From Lucifuga dentata (taxonomy: Eukaryota > Chordata > Actinopteri > Ophidiiformes > Bythitidae): DNA of 64,000 nucleotides. The stretch spans positions 20,769 through 84,768 of the forward strand of contig VXCM01000329.1 of assembly GCA_014773175.1 (NCBI GenBank), given 5' to 3'. Both the position numbers and the translations under genes were made by a program. Under the pieces are notes generated by a model, which saw nothing but the letters and a program-made list of their open reading frames with translations, was not told the origin of the DNA and searched no databases. Positions 48,461 to 60,100 of this stretch are shown here, one piece after another (the stretch's first letter is position 1; each line of letters opens with the position of its first letter).

Positions 48461-50369
48461 TAGAACTGTTGAGCCCAGACTCGCCAAGCTGAGCACCTCA
48501 CCCTGCACCGTGGCTTGATATGGCGACAAGCTGGGCTTACTGCCATGTAGGGGCTATGCCACATTATTCATGGGGAACAGAGTAAGACCAGGATGGTGTT
48601 AGTGTTAAGATAGTGATCTGTGCCATACTTATTCTCAAATTCCCCACTTACTCCTCCCCTATCGGTCTATCTTTCTCTAACTCACTCACTCTCTCACCCA
48701 GACATTACACAGTCTGCCAGTCCCGCCAGTGTGAATTGAGGAACAACAAACAGACCCAGACAGGAGGAGACTGATGAGCTCAGGGTTTGCAACACAGCAC
48801 CTGCCTTGGCACAATAGAGCTGGAGCAGTGGGCCCCATCACAATATGCTCCCATATTAGAAATTCACACGTAAGAAATTGATAGTAAAATCACTACATCA
48901 AATTTTGACTTTTGCAGAGAGAAACTAAGTGATGGCAACATTAATGTGGACTATCCATTGTACTGCTTGGATGTGGAGACGTGGTCCAGTTTGATGAGCA
49001 GATGCAGAAACACTAACATGATGAGTTTGTACGATTGTTGCTGTCATGCAGCCCTGTCCCCAAATTACAACTAATGGTATTAATGATGATCTACCCGCTC
49101 CAGATCTCCAGTTACAAGCCACCTTTTCCAAAGTCATGTTTATCCACTGCAGGCTGACTCAACCAGTCATACTAAGAAAACAGAACAGGACAAAGCATCA
49201 AGTGTGCATATGACTTCATCTTTCACAAAAAATGTATCCATCCTTAAAATCCTCAGAAGACAGTTTGCACAAACACCTAAAAGTACAATGTGTGGAAGGA
49301 AATTCAACATGACATGTCTGACTGGTAGAGATAATTAAAATAAGCAGGGTTCCGTGGTGATGACATTGAACATTTAATTTCCACAGCATCTGCTCGATGT
49401 CGACCTGTCATATAAAAGTTTGGTAAGAAAGAAAAGGCCTAAAAACATCACAGGGAAAAGAAAACAGCACAGCTTGAGTGCTTAAGACAGACTATATAGT
49501 GACATAAGGCAAATGCCTCTTCCAGCAGCCAAGTATGCCCCATCAGGGAGGACCAGACTTCTGTCTGGACTAATATAACCCAACCTGATCCACATCTACA
49601 GCACTGGCCAAATCCAGCAAGACAACATCTGAATGCAATTTCCCTTCAAATGTAAAACTTTATCCAGAAGATATTCAATTTGACCGCAAACTCTGGATTC
49701 CAGTCCTTGGAATAGTGGAGCTAAAGAAAAGACGGTGGGATGAAGAGCAGAAAAATGAAGCCTTCCATAAAATAATAAGAATTTTATAGTCTGTGACCTC
49801 TGGTTTCAATACTCTGAAGTGCATTCTTTTATGTTTTATTTCATTGAAATCTGCCAAGAGAATGAATATTTGAAAAAGAGAATTTTTCTATACCTGAGTC
49901 TTTTAAGTATTGTTTCATTTACATTCTAACAACACCAGCGATATGAAATCAGAAAACTAGCTACAAAGGCTATCTTGAAGTGTGACCTCAGTCTGAAAAA
50001 GTACACTTGTTTGAAATGCAGATAAACTATGCATGAAGACCGCACAATCACACACTTTGGATGACTGGGACAAAAATACATGCTCAAAATGCATGAGTTT
50101 GTTCTTAGAAATCTATTTGTTACACAAGCGCAAAGTTCAGTATCTGTGATTCCAAAATCATCTCTATGTGGTTCTCTCTGCTGCAGGCGAGGCTCTGGGG
50201 CGCCTGGAGGTGGGAAGCATTTGCTGGTTATCTGATAGAAATGGAAAAACACAAGACACAGATGCAGCACACAAGCGTGGGTGCACACACAAACACCCAC
50301 ATTCACCTTACCTCACACCAGTGCTGCTCTCAGTTTCCTGTTAGCTCAAGTTAACAGGGGACTGAGGCC
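48461..50369. other. Non-genic stretch
   Basis: No supported gene. Mostly AT-rich unique DNA. The 126-codon minus frame at 49926-50306 has no recognised domain. Confidence 0.55.
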
Positions 50370-50480
50370 CAAAGCAGATGCTAGATTAATTAAAGATTAA
50401 TAGAAGAATTGTGAGCTAATTATATACATCAAATTGCATTGTTTGCACCATTATGGTGACTCCCTTGAGATAGGTCCACT
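50370..50480. promoter_or_regulatory. Candidate AT-rich regulatory block
   Basis: ATTAATTAA at 50385-50393 is followed by AGATTAATAGAAG, GAGCTAATTATATAC and CAAATTGCATTG. Several TAAT cores lie within 70 bp of unique sequence. Inference only. Confidence 0.3.
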
Positions 50481-52386
50481 TGGTGTGTTTTTTAATTACC
50501 CCAACATGCCAGACATTAACGTTGATGCAAGTTAGCATATTTATTACAGCAATCTGGCCACACACATAAACAATCAATTCTTTGCTAGATGTGGAATATT
50601 CCCTGAAAAGCAGAATGCCCTGTGCATTGTAAAGACAACAATAATACGGACAAGGCGAAATGTAGTTGTGTTACAGCTTGAGAATTCTGCACAGCTGAGG
50701 AGATAAAAGCAGAAATTATTTCAAGCCTGTGGAAAAGCATTTTTGCCTTGTAGTAAGTCCCTAAATGCTAACCTATTAAAACCAGTGAAATGTGATATTG
50801 TGTGTTATTGCACACAATGGTGCCATTCTGCTCATGTGGAAGTAATCAAACATACACCATAACCTTAAGGGAATTTAACAAATGTAGTAATTTCCTCCCT
50901 ATACATATAAAATAAACTAAATTTCCTCTCATATTACTTGTAACATGCACAGTTTGCATGCACTTAGATGTATGCTTGACAATGGTTCCAACCCTCTGTT
51001 GTCAAGAGATATAAACCTCATCTGCTCCCCTCACCTCCCACTTCCAGCCCACCCTCCACTCTGACTCATAGCTGAGGGGGGAGAAAAACATCAGGATTAG
51101 GTTCTGTGCCTCTAATCACTTAACTCCTCACACCTGACGGCACACTATTAACTTTGACTGTCTCCAGTGACCCTGTGGGTCGTTGCCCATCACATCAAGT
51201 TTTTATTAGGGAATTTTCCTCATCATTAGCCATGGCCTGGAAACGAGCCATTAATATTCATACTGGCAAACCAAAATGAGGTCCCACTGATTTTCCATCA
51301 TCCAGGCTATCTGCACAGCTGCTGCCGTTAACAATCACCCCACTGCTGCACATTCACCACGTATCATTATGGGCTCCATAAAGCTCTTTCTCTGGGTCTG
51401 CTATGATGGGATGGAGAGCAAGGTGGAGGAGGAGGAGGAGGAGAAGGCTGTGCGGCTCACAGCCAGCTGACACCAGTCTGAGAGAGACTGCCCAGCTCTG
51501 CCAACAATCTGCCAGGAAGTCTCTTACATAAAGACAGACGCTGTTAATGCTAACAACCCCTGCAGTCTCTGCCAGGGACACAGCTGAGAAATGCACATAG
51601 TTCCCTCGGTGTTCTCAGTTTAAGAGCACACATTGGTTATCAATCTAAGATGACAGCTAAAAAAATGCTTTGACACGATTTAAGATCTTATGCAAGGTGA
51701 TGATGTATCTAAAGATCAACTGCAATGACTTAATTTAATAAGAAATTCTGAGTTTACTGTCAAATAAACAGAATGATACAACAATATATAGCATACAGCA
51801 CAATACACATTCTAACTGAAAGAAACACAATGTTAAAGATTTTCTTACAAAGGATTTTCTCAGCTGTGCCCTGTAAGGATTTTCAATATATCTTGAAAAT
51901 AAGCAGTATTACAATCAGCATATAGTATAAGAGCAGCAGGTGTCTCAGCAAAGACCTCCTATGCACTTAAAATGGCTGCCTATGTTTCCACAGATTGCAG
52001 CTCATCATCACAATGATGCACCCTGTCCATGTCTGCCTCTCTGTTGCCAGAGGAGGGCATCTTACATCTCTGCTACCAGGGAGAGCAGGTGTTAAGGCAC
52101 AGGCCTGATAAGGTGCTTCAAGGCAACAATGTCCCAGGCATCTCATGCTGATAAGACTCCCACTCACCAGAACTGAAACCAGCAGGCCCCGATGCAGGGC
52201 AAGACTTCCTCTATGTCATGGGTGGAAGCAGCAATTAAGTGGCAACACCTTGACGCTTCTAGATAAGTAGAAAGCGTTAAGGTGAAGATCCTGCATAGAA
52301 ATCTGTGGGGCATGATGTAGAGAGGAAACACGACAATGAAAGAAAATCTGTTATCTGAAAGAGGAAGGCCACATCCTTCAGTCAGG
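50481..52386. other. Non-genic stretch
   Basis: Unique DNA with a GGA triplet run at about 51425-51443. A segment at about 51230-51310 (CCATTAATATTCATAC) may be regulatory. No gene is supported. Confidence 0.55.
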
Positions 52387-53100
52387 CTTAAGGATACTTT
52401 TAGACCTGTAGTTTGTCTGGTTTGTTCTGAATCAGGGCCTAAATTGTTACAGTGTTATTTTTTATCTTGATTTGGTTTGGTTTCACAGAGAAAAAAAAAT
52501 GTCTGGGATTGGGAATGAGAAACTTAAAACAGGGAGAAGTTTGCCGTACTTTCTATATTGGAACAATGATATGTTCAGCATCGTAGTCATCATTGGGGCT
52601 ATATACCAAGAAAACGTATGCCAGCAGAATGCCAAATTTAGCCATTTGAAAAACCACATATTGGTTCACAATTTGCAAAGAAGTGCTGCATTCAAACAGA
52701 TGAACAGGGGAAACACATGCGTTGTGAGTATACAACAACGTCTAACCTTTGTGGTGGTCCATAGATGTGTTAGATCAGCTTGATATATTACGACCTTTTC
52801 AAAGCATCTGTTGGATTTGCTATGACTAATCGAAGGTGTAGTTTACTTAACGTTAATCATGTGCACCTAGCCCTCTCTGGTTCTAGATTAATCAACAGAT
52901 TGCCTTGTAGTTGGTTCAGTTTTGATCATTTTCATGCTACAAGAAACCAGTTCAGAGTTTGTTTGGAACTGGGTCAAAACCACTTCAGCCGAGTGAGATC
53001 GCTGTGTTCAGGCTTGCCCAAACAAACTGTACCAAAAGAGGAAACAAACCCTTGTCTGATTGAAGCAGACTAAATAATGCAAGTGTGAAAATGCCGTAAG
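52387..53100. mobile_element. Non-autonomous DNA transposon, about 714 bp
   Basis: The left end begins CTTAAGGATACTTTTAGACC. The right end on the opposite strand begins CTTACGGCATTTTCACACTT and continues TAGTCTG..TTCAATCAGAC, parallel to the left GTCTGG..TTCTGAATCAG. These are diverged terminal inverted repeats of about 50 bp. Sequence of this kind (TTTCACACCTG ends, internal GGTTTGTTTGG words) is familiar from teleost non-autonomous elements. No transposase is encoded and no target duplication is clear. Confidence 0.6.
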
Positions 53101-53589
53101 AGTTGAAATTTGCTAAAATTTACTTTGACATGTTACTCAGTGGACATATGGTATATATTTAGTGAATCTTAATGGCTGGGAAATGTTTAGATACTTAAGT
53201 GGGAAAATGCTCTCTTGATTTCATAAAACTAAACAGATTGCATAGTCTACAACTTTCAAAGGAATGAGGACATAAGGTGAGAAAGTAAAACAGAAGCATC
53301 TGTTTCAGCACTGTCTTTCCAATAATTAGAGCTGCATTGTTATTCTCCTGCTATGATTTGCTAGCTGTCACAGTGTACATCAGAGTTTCCTCATTATACA
53401 GAAAGTACTCAAATAAAAGCCAGCACTGCACACTCCTGTCAAGATGCTGTCTGCCGTGCATGCAAACAAGCAAAGATGAATAAACATTAGCTGTTGTTGA
53501 GGGCTGGTCTTTGAGCTGCAAGGCTCACAAAGACCCGCTTTGTACAAAATAAAAATATTTAATTTGAATGACTGATGCAAGGCAAAATG
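53101..53589. other. Non-genic stretch
   Basis: AT-rich unique sequence, no supported gene. Confidence 0.5.
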
Positions 53590-54010
53590 AAATTAAAAGC
53601 AGCCCATGCTAACTGCTAAAACAAATTACTCATGGCGCACTAAATTACATTTGCTCCTCCATCAGCGAGATCAAACGAGCCTAGTTTGACTCTCCTGCGC
53701 TAATGATTTCCTGCATGCACCTCCTTTTTCATCCCAGGGGTGCTAATAAACACTTTTGTGTTTGTTTGTTTGGTTTATTTATACATTTCCCAGCTCTACG
53801 TCTCATCTCTCTCTTGCTCCCTCCCTCTCTCGTTCACTTTGCCCACGCTGGTGGCAGCCTGGGTGAATTAGAAGGATCTAATGTAATCCCAGAGACAGCA
53901 GGTTCCTGAAAAACGTGCTCAATTAAAGCAGGATGAGCCCAGTGGGAGCATCCCTGGTGGAGCGTGGGGTGACTGACATGGCCCTTTGCTTGGGATTAAT
54001 TAGCATGCTA
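53590..54010. promoter_or_regulatory. Candidate regulatory block
   Basis: GAAATTAAAAGCAGCC, AACAAATTACTCATGG, GCACTAAATTACATTTGC, GCGCTAATGATTTCC, GCTCAATTAAAGCAGG and GGGATTAATTAGCATGC recur through about 420 bp, with a CT-rich section in the middle. Enhancer-like composition; conservation not tested. Confidence 0.35.
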
Positions 54011-54272
54011 AGTGGAAGAGCACGATAGCAGACTGCAAGCCATGGACGAGCCATCTGACATCCACCACCTCCAACAATACCAGCAGTGCATTTCCAGTTC
54101 CAAGATGACACCCAGCTCCCTTCCGTCCCTAAAGCCTGAGCCAGAGGGAGACACCCTGGTACAGACCTGAAGCCAAGCAATGACTCAGGTAGCCTGACTA
54201 TCGATGGAGCACTCAGATTCCAGCATGCTGCACATCTGCACATTAACTTTAATGTCATTCTTGTACAATCCA
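54011..54272. other. Non-genic, nothing specific
   Basis: Unique sequence. The 116-codon minus frame at 53923-54273 has no recognised domain. Confidence 0.5.

Positions 54273-54316
<44 letters not shown>
54273..54316. repeat. (CTA)n trinucleotide microsatellite
   Basis: About 14 uninterrupted ACT/CTA units. It is the only clean trinucleotide array of this length in the window. Confidence 0.98.
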
Positions 54317-55523
54317 AGAGACATAGCTGGGACACAAAACAAAGAAGAAATAGGAGATTCTGTTTACACCAGAAAGATCATTTTACTGTAAGTTCATGTG
54401 ACTTTTGATTTGAAAATTTCAAACAAAATATCCAAACTTTTAAAGGTCTTGCTGACTATTCTGCAAGGTCTTCAAATCTGCTATTCAAACTACAAAATAA
54501 TTCTAGGTTTTGTGTGTTGCTTTTTAATAATGAGTGGCATGGTAAGAGCTAGTCCTAACAGCTAAAACCATCAGGATTGTCAAAGGATACGGGCTAGGCC
54601 TGCTGAAATGAACCAGAGCTCTTCTTTAGTCCAATTAAGTGAAGTTGAATGTTAAGGGTTTTAGCTCCTGATAGCTTCTTTAGCCATTAACCATAACCAT
54701 ATGCAAACTTATTAAACTGTGAAAGCTGCTGTGGAGCGTGTTGCATTTTGAAGCGCTGTATGCTGAGTTTCCAGGCTTTGTCAAACCATAAAGTTGTGCA
54801 ATGTTTCATGTGTTTTCTTTCTGATTGCTATACAGAAGAATACCGCAGAGTTCAGCCCCCACGGCTCCATGTTCATATTGACTACCCCAGCAGGGGAGGT
54901 GGAATTCAGAATGAAAGACAGTGCTACCCGTGGATAAAAATCATAGGCCAGTAATCTGGGACAACCAATGCAATGTGAAGAGAGTGAAATACAAACATCT
55001 ACATCAAATCCATCTTTGACTCTGGTAAAGGTTCTTCTTCTATTATTCAGCTGAAGAGATTTCTAACCTGTGTGCCTCTATTCACAATAGCACTGCTCAC
55101 AATTGCAGGGTCAGATCCTCAAACATCTATGCCTTGTGACTTAATGAAACTTGACAAGGGGGAAACCCTGCTGTGACCTCCATAGTTTACATTATATTAC
55201 CCTAGACATGGAAGCACAGGATAAATATGTCAGAGTTTGGAGCACGCTGCATTTCAGGGAGTCGGCTGTCTTGTCAAGAGGTGAGGGTCAGCTGTCCAAG
55301 ATTTCCTCTTCATGCAGTTCACTGGTGTTATTCTAGGCCACTGGTTACTGCTACCCATGTGTGTTGTTACAGTGATTCTGAATAAGCAAATGCATTCCAA
55401 TAAAAACTGACCTCCCCTAAGCTCCACTCAAAGAGTTTTCAAGCCAAGTCAGCACACAATATCCCACATAGTTTATGACAACCCGTCTCTGGCCTCTTAC
55501 AGCACAAAGCCACAGGAGGTAGA
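54317..55523. other. Non-genic stretch
   Basis: No supported gene. The segment after GATTGCTATACAG at 54823-54835 is open to 54954 but has no donor or recognised protein. Confidence 0.5.
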
Positions 55524-55543
55524 GGGGGAGGGATGGAGGGAGG

Positions 55544-55569
<26 letters not shown>
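55524..55569 (+). repeat. G-run motif followed by (GA)n
   Basis: GGGGG, GGG, GGG and GGG runs within 55524-55544 satisfy a G4 rule and pass into a GA tract to 55569. The polypurine strand may also form a triplex. Confidence 0.85.
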
Positions 55570-55574
<5 letters not shown>

Positions 55575-55733
55575 CTGGAGTGTTTTGTCAGCCATAATTA
55601 CTCTGCAATTTCATGGTCAAAATATGGCATTACGGGGCACTTTGTTGTCCAGCCTGCCTTTCTTTGATCAAAGTTGTGGTGGAATGTGTTTCACATTAGA
55701 GGCCCGACTATGATGTATGTTTTCTGTCACGAC
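55570..55733. other. Non-genic, nothing specific
   Basis: Short unique interval before the duplicated segment. Confidence 0.5.
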
Positions 55734-55862
55734 AATGATAACAGTGGGGTCATGGGGGCGGGGGGGAAGTCCACCATCCATTCCCAAAGCATCTTTCNAA
55801 TGATAACAGTGGGGTCATGGGGGCGGGGGGGAAGTCCACCATCCATTCCCAAAGCATCTTTC
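55734..55862. repeat. 64-bp exact duplication flanking a single N
   Basis: Bases 55734-55797 and 55799-55862 are identical, with the N at 55798 between. Each contains a G-rich run (GGGGTCATGGGGGCGGGGGG). Assembly artefact type as at 37311. Confidence 0.95.
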
Positions 55863-57454
55863 CCTCTTACTGGCCACAAAGAGGAAATCAGACACATTGG
55901 ACCAAAAGTTCAACTGGAACTATCTGGAGTTGGAGTTACGTGGTCCCTTGCTTGCATTCCCACCATACTTCAAGTACCGTAACTTTAATGGAAATTAGAA
56001 CCAATGTCAGTTTACCTTCTACTGGCAGAACAGCCATCCATTGAATCATACAACTTACATTGGTCAGAGCTGCTTTGATTAATGTGATTGTTGATTTTGT
56101 AGTCTTGTTTAGTCTTAATTGTTTTCTTGGTGCTGCTTTGAGTTATGAGTATTTCAGAGTTCCATTAAATGTGGCAAGACCTTTTTTTTCACTGCATACA
56201 AAAACAAGCTAAACACGAATATTTAAAATGGTTGTGTCTAATCAGAGAATACCTAAGTAGGAGCTAGCAACAGTTCAGAAACTATAATTTCAGGGCCAAA
56301 ATGGGTCCCCATTCCTTAGCGCAAAACAAAGGAAAGTTCCTGAGTTCCTGAAAAAAGACCTAATAGATAGGGAGCTCTACAGAAACACAGTGGCAGAGGA
56401 GACAAGAAAAGATGAGGAAGAGGAGTAGAATGAGAAAGGTGGCTCACATGAACTGCTAAAAATACATCTTCTGGAAGAAAAAGTATTGACAGAAATCTCC
56501 AGAAAGATTTTAAATCAGGTCTAACCCCCAAAACCTAGTGTAAGTCCAAACTATCACACACCTGATGCAGAGCAAACAAGTGGGAGACAGGTAGATGAAA
56601 AAAAAAATATCACAATTAAGATGTGAGGGCTGGAATTTTTGTATTCCACTCGTATATGCAGCCACCTCATTCAACTATTCTTATCCCATCAGCAGGTAAA
56701 CAACAGTTGTCTTGTCAGGAGGCAACTGTGTCCTGAAGAGTCTAAGTGCAGCGTGTGTTAAACATGAGTATCTCTGGGCAATGTCAGGGTTGAAGTGAAC
56801 TCTACAGTTTGCTTCAGCGTTGCGAAGCTGAGAAATGGATCATTCATCACTTTAACACACGGTCAAGGTCAGAGTCTTTTGCCCCGGAGCACTACAGCAG
56901 GCGTAATATATTAACACCGAGTGCTGAAGGAAAATTACAATGACTTTGAATGCACTCGTTTTACCCAACACATTCTCTCTTGGGTTGGCAGTTCTGAAAA
57001 AGTGAGAAACAACCCCACTTATCAAAATGCCCATGTGGGTAAAGAAAAACATTTCACTTCACCATCGCTGAGCTGGGCAGAGCTTGCCAGATTTCTACTG
57101 GTCATCTGCAGAGGGGCCAGGGAGAGCTTCTGCTGGGGGGATATCAGTGGCATCTCAGGCCAGGCATGGCATGTGCTCTCTCCAGGACCCCCCCAGGCCC
57201 TCCTGCAGACACCACCATCTGCGCTGCCTCCCGTCGGTAAGTCGGCCAACGAGGCTGCACGAGCGCCCTCCCCGATTTGGGCGTGGGGCCCAGGGATGTG
57301 GAAGGGGGGCTGTAGTGTGGTGAGGGATGCTCCCTTGTGTTTCAGAGAGCCACTCTATAACACTTTCCTCATGAGCACTCCTCCGGAGGGCTTCTGGAAT
57401 GTCTCTGAGCCATCTGGGGAGAAGTGGAGCGTGGCAGGGAGCAGCTGGACGCTT
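55863..57454. other. Non-genic stretch, GC-rich at right end
   Basis: AT-rich to about 57050, then GC-rich to 57480. Frames of 182 codons (56921-57469 plus) and 111 codons (57155-57490 minus) overlap in the GC-rich part and have no recognised domain. They are probably due to composition. Confidence 0.55.
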
Positions 57455-57588
57455 ACAGCTGCTATTTAAGCCCTGGCAGCCGAGCTCCATACCAGTCAGT
57501 CAGCAGGAAATGCAGGGAGCACAGCAGAGCAGAACCCAGCAGAAGAGAGCTCAGAATGGAGACCTCCAGCACCCCAATCATGCTCTGA
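57455..57588 (+). promoter_or_regulatory. Candidate TATA-type core promoter
   Basis: TATTTAAG at 57463-57470 lies at the edge of the GC-rich stretch. CCAGTC (A at 57494) lies 31 bp downstream of the first T, the usual TATA-to-initiator spacing. The first ATG in a good Kozak context (AGAATGG, 57556) opens a ten-codon frame ending in TGA at 57586-57588. An earlier ATG at 57510 starts a frame without a domain. No donor or known first exon is recognised, so this could be a ncRNA promoter or chance. Confidence 0.25.
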
Positions 57589-57670
57589 GACCAGCTTGTT
57601 CTGTGGTTTACTCACTAAACCCCAAGAGTTGTAAAATACAGAAGAGCGTGAGAATTTACAACATAAAATA

Positions 57671-57795
57671 CTGCCGTTGATTATAAAAAAAAAAAACAAA
57701 AAAACAGATTCTGTATACTCCCCTGGTGGAACNCTGCCGTTGATTATAAAAAAAAAAAACAAAAAAACAGATTCTGTATACTCCCCTGGTGGAAC
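57671..57795. repeat. 62-bp exact duplication flanking a single N
   Basis: Bases 57671-57732 and 57734-57795 are identical, including the same A12-C-A7 tract, with the N at 57733 between. Assembly artefact type as above. Confidence 0.95.
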
Positions 57796-58849
57796 CATGA
57801 TTTTGCTATCTATGTAAAATGATTTCAAAACACGCTGCAAGAACAAAAATATGAGTTACAGTTCATATCAGACAGAATGAAGAGGATCATAATTTAGTAT
57901 CTATATATCTTCCCAGCTGTATACAATATAGAGTAACTGCCTAAACATGAACAAGTGGGAAACTGAGGCATCAAGGTTAAGATCTTGGTGATGTATTTTT
58001 TTTAGAAAATACTTTTTTAAGTGATGTCTTTGTCATTTCAACTATAATCAGTATTGTGAGCTCTTTTTGGTTCCTCCTGGTGAATTCAAGTTTTTTTTTT
58101 TTACAGAGCTTTTTTTTTTTTTTNTTTTTTTTTTTTTTGTCTTTGTTTCAAACCATCCATCAAACGAGACATTAGGTATTGAAAATAGCAAATGTAAAGG
58201 CTTACATAAATTTGCTATAAGAATAAAGATACTTATCATTAATGCTTGTGTTGTAACAATTAGTGACAGAGTAGTTCAAGACATTTGGACACTACTAAAT
58301 GTAAATATTTTGACATTAAAAGACAGGAGCAGGTAAAAAAAAACAAAAACCTTAGCGCTACAAATTTGTGGTTATGTAAGTGAGCATAACATAAAAAAAA
58401 TATAAACTTAGTTTTAAAAGTCCATGTTGCGTTAAGGGTGAGTGCAAGTGCAGCCTGAGAAGCTTGTCATGCGATCTTAAATTAAGGATGTGAATTGCGG
58501 TTTGCGGAGCAGTGTAAATAAGATGTTATCTCTGAAGACAAGCATGTACATAGTCTAGTCAGATAAAGTGAGGTAGGTCACATTACATTCTGGGAATCTG
58601 CTTCAGCTTACAGCAGCACTTCGCTACTAGTAAACACTCCTTAGGAGTTTAATGAAAGCAAATACAGACTGATGGAGCTCGATGACTGACAGATTCACTC
58701 CAACCACATTCAGTGTGTTCACATGCTCTTAAATAATTCAGTTATAGTCAGAGTAAGGCAACTGCTGGAACTGCAGGAGGAACAGCAGTTGACTCCTGTA
58801 ACTCCCTTGTTAATATCTTAATCACATTTACATTCAAGTTACATACTTT
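57796..58849. other. Non-genic stretch with T-runs and N
   Basis: T-runs lie at 58091-58102 and 58111-58138, the second interrupted by N at 58124. Otherwise AT-rich DNA without a gene. The right end (58740-58850) may belong to the R2 element that follows. Confidence 0.6.
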
Positions 58850-59165
58850 GTTTGAGGCAATATATCTATTTCTTCAAATGTCACATAAACATCATAATTA
58901 GATTGAAATCTACATAAATCGACCCAGACCTAGATTAACTCTTTGTAAACTGATTTACTCAAGAATGTAAATGATCCATTTTCTTACAATCACTATGGGA
59001 AACATGCATTTCCTTACCTGATGTACTTTTCCTCGGAAGCAAATTAAGCAATGAGTCGCGAATATTCAGGAAAAGACAGAATCCTATTAATTTTGTCCAT
59101 ATACTATACATGGCTTACTCTGTGTTTTTGCCTTACTCGCAGTATAGTGTACATGGAAACATATT
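58850..59165 (+). mobile_element. MITE-like repeat R2, copy 3
   Basis: It shares CACATAAACATCATAATTAG, ACATAAATCGAC, GCATTTCCTTACCTGATGTA, AAATTAAGCAATGAGTC and the GCCTTACTCGCAGTATAG part with the 19.6-kb copy, in the same orientation. The right end (GTGTACATGGAAACATAT) is a diverged version of the 43.3-kb right end. Boundaries are approximate. Confidence 0.75.
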
Positions 59166-59641
59166 GGTTAAGGATTATGGATTCAGCAAAACTAGATTTA
59201 ACAGACTTAGACTAAGATTCTTTTATGTCAGTGCAACATATACACACTTCTTATTCTGATTAATTCATTTTATGGTATTTTCATTTGTGCATGTGCCAAA
59301 AATGTTATGAATAAATGCATAGTGGTATTAGAAAAAAGAAAAATCGGGTAACACTAGCAGAAAAACAAACATAAGTACCAACAAAGCCCATCCTTTTTCC
59401 TTTTCTTATGTTATGGTACTAAATACGCTACAATACGCTACATACACTATCAAACACACATCAACCATGCAAATATATTATGTTACATTAATCTAAATAT
59501 TCACAGCAATCAAGATATTTGTGAACATGTATTTGCAATGTAGCCTGTGTCAGTGAGTGACAGTTATTTTTTTTGCCAAGAAAAAATTTAAGTGTTTGGG
59601 CAAACAGTCTCAAACTTTAAAGACCATTTGATTGTGCATTT
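59166..59641. other. Non-genic stretch between R2 and R1
   Basis: AT-rich sequence, possibly with unrecognised repeat remnants. Confidence 0.5.
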
Positions 59642-60100
59642 ATTTAAGCCCAGTAAATACTATTTACATACCTGGTATGTTACTATGTTACTGAAAACAA
59701 TTTTTCAAAGCATAAAACTGTATTTTAGTTTTCCTGTTATTTTGCAGAATCTCTTAATCTTTCAAAATGAAATGTTCAGGTGATACACCCACCTTAAAAT
59801 TCAACAAATGTTTCACCTGCTAACACATACGTCGGTCATTTTTAATTTCTCTGTAAAAGCCGTCTTCTCCTGGGACTATATTCCCTAGCGGAGACACATG
59901 TTTTCTTCCATGCAGCTCTGTCTTGGACTGGTTAAATAAAGTTACTTTGACAAAAACCTAATACATTAAAACACTAACACACTGTGTTCGCTGTGATGGA
60001 TTACTTATCTCAAGCATGTTTAAAGTCTCTACAAGTTGACTTTTTAGTAGCGTACTAGAATGAACTAATATTTGCTGCCCCAGTAAGTTTTGGGAAATGC
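59642..60100 (-). mobile_element. Dispersed repeat R1, copy 2 (inverted)
   Basis: The reverse complement of this segment aligns along its length with 18327-18816 (ATTTAAGCCCAGTAAATA, TTTTAGTTTTCCTGTTATTT, TTTCTCTGTAAAAGCC, TCCTGGGACTATATTCCCT, AATAAAGTTACTTTGACAAA, CTAGTACGCTACTAAA on the appropriate strands). No coding capacity. Confidence 0.85.

Noticed and set aside
56921..57469. 182-codon plus-strand frame, and the 111-codon frame opposite
   Set aside because: They lie partly in a GC-rich stretch where stops are rare. No domain, no codon pattern and no splice signals support either, and overlapping frames on both strands indicate composition.
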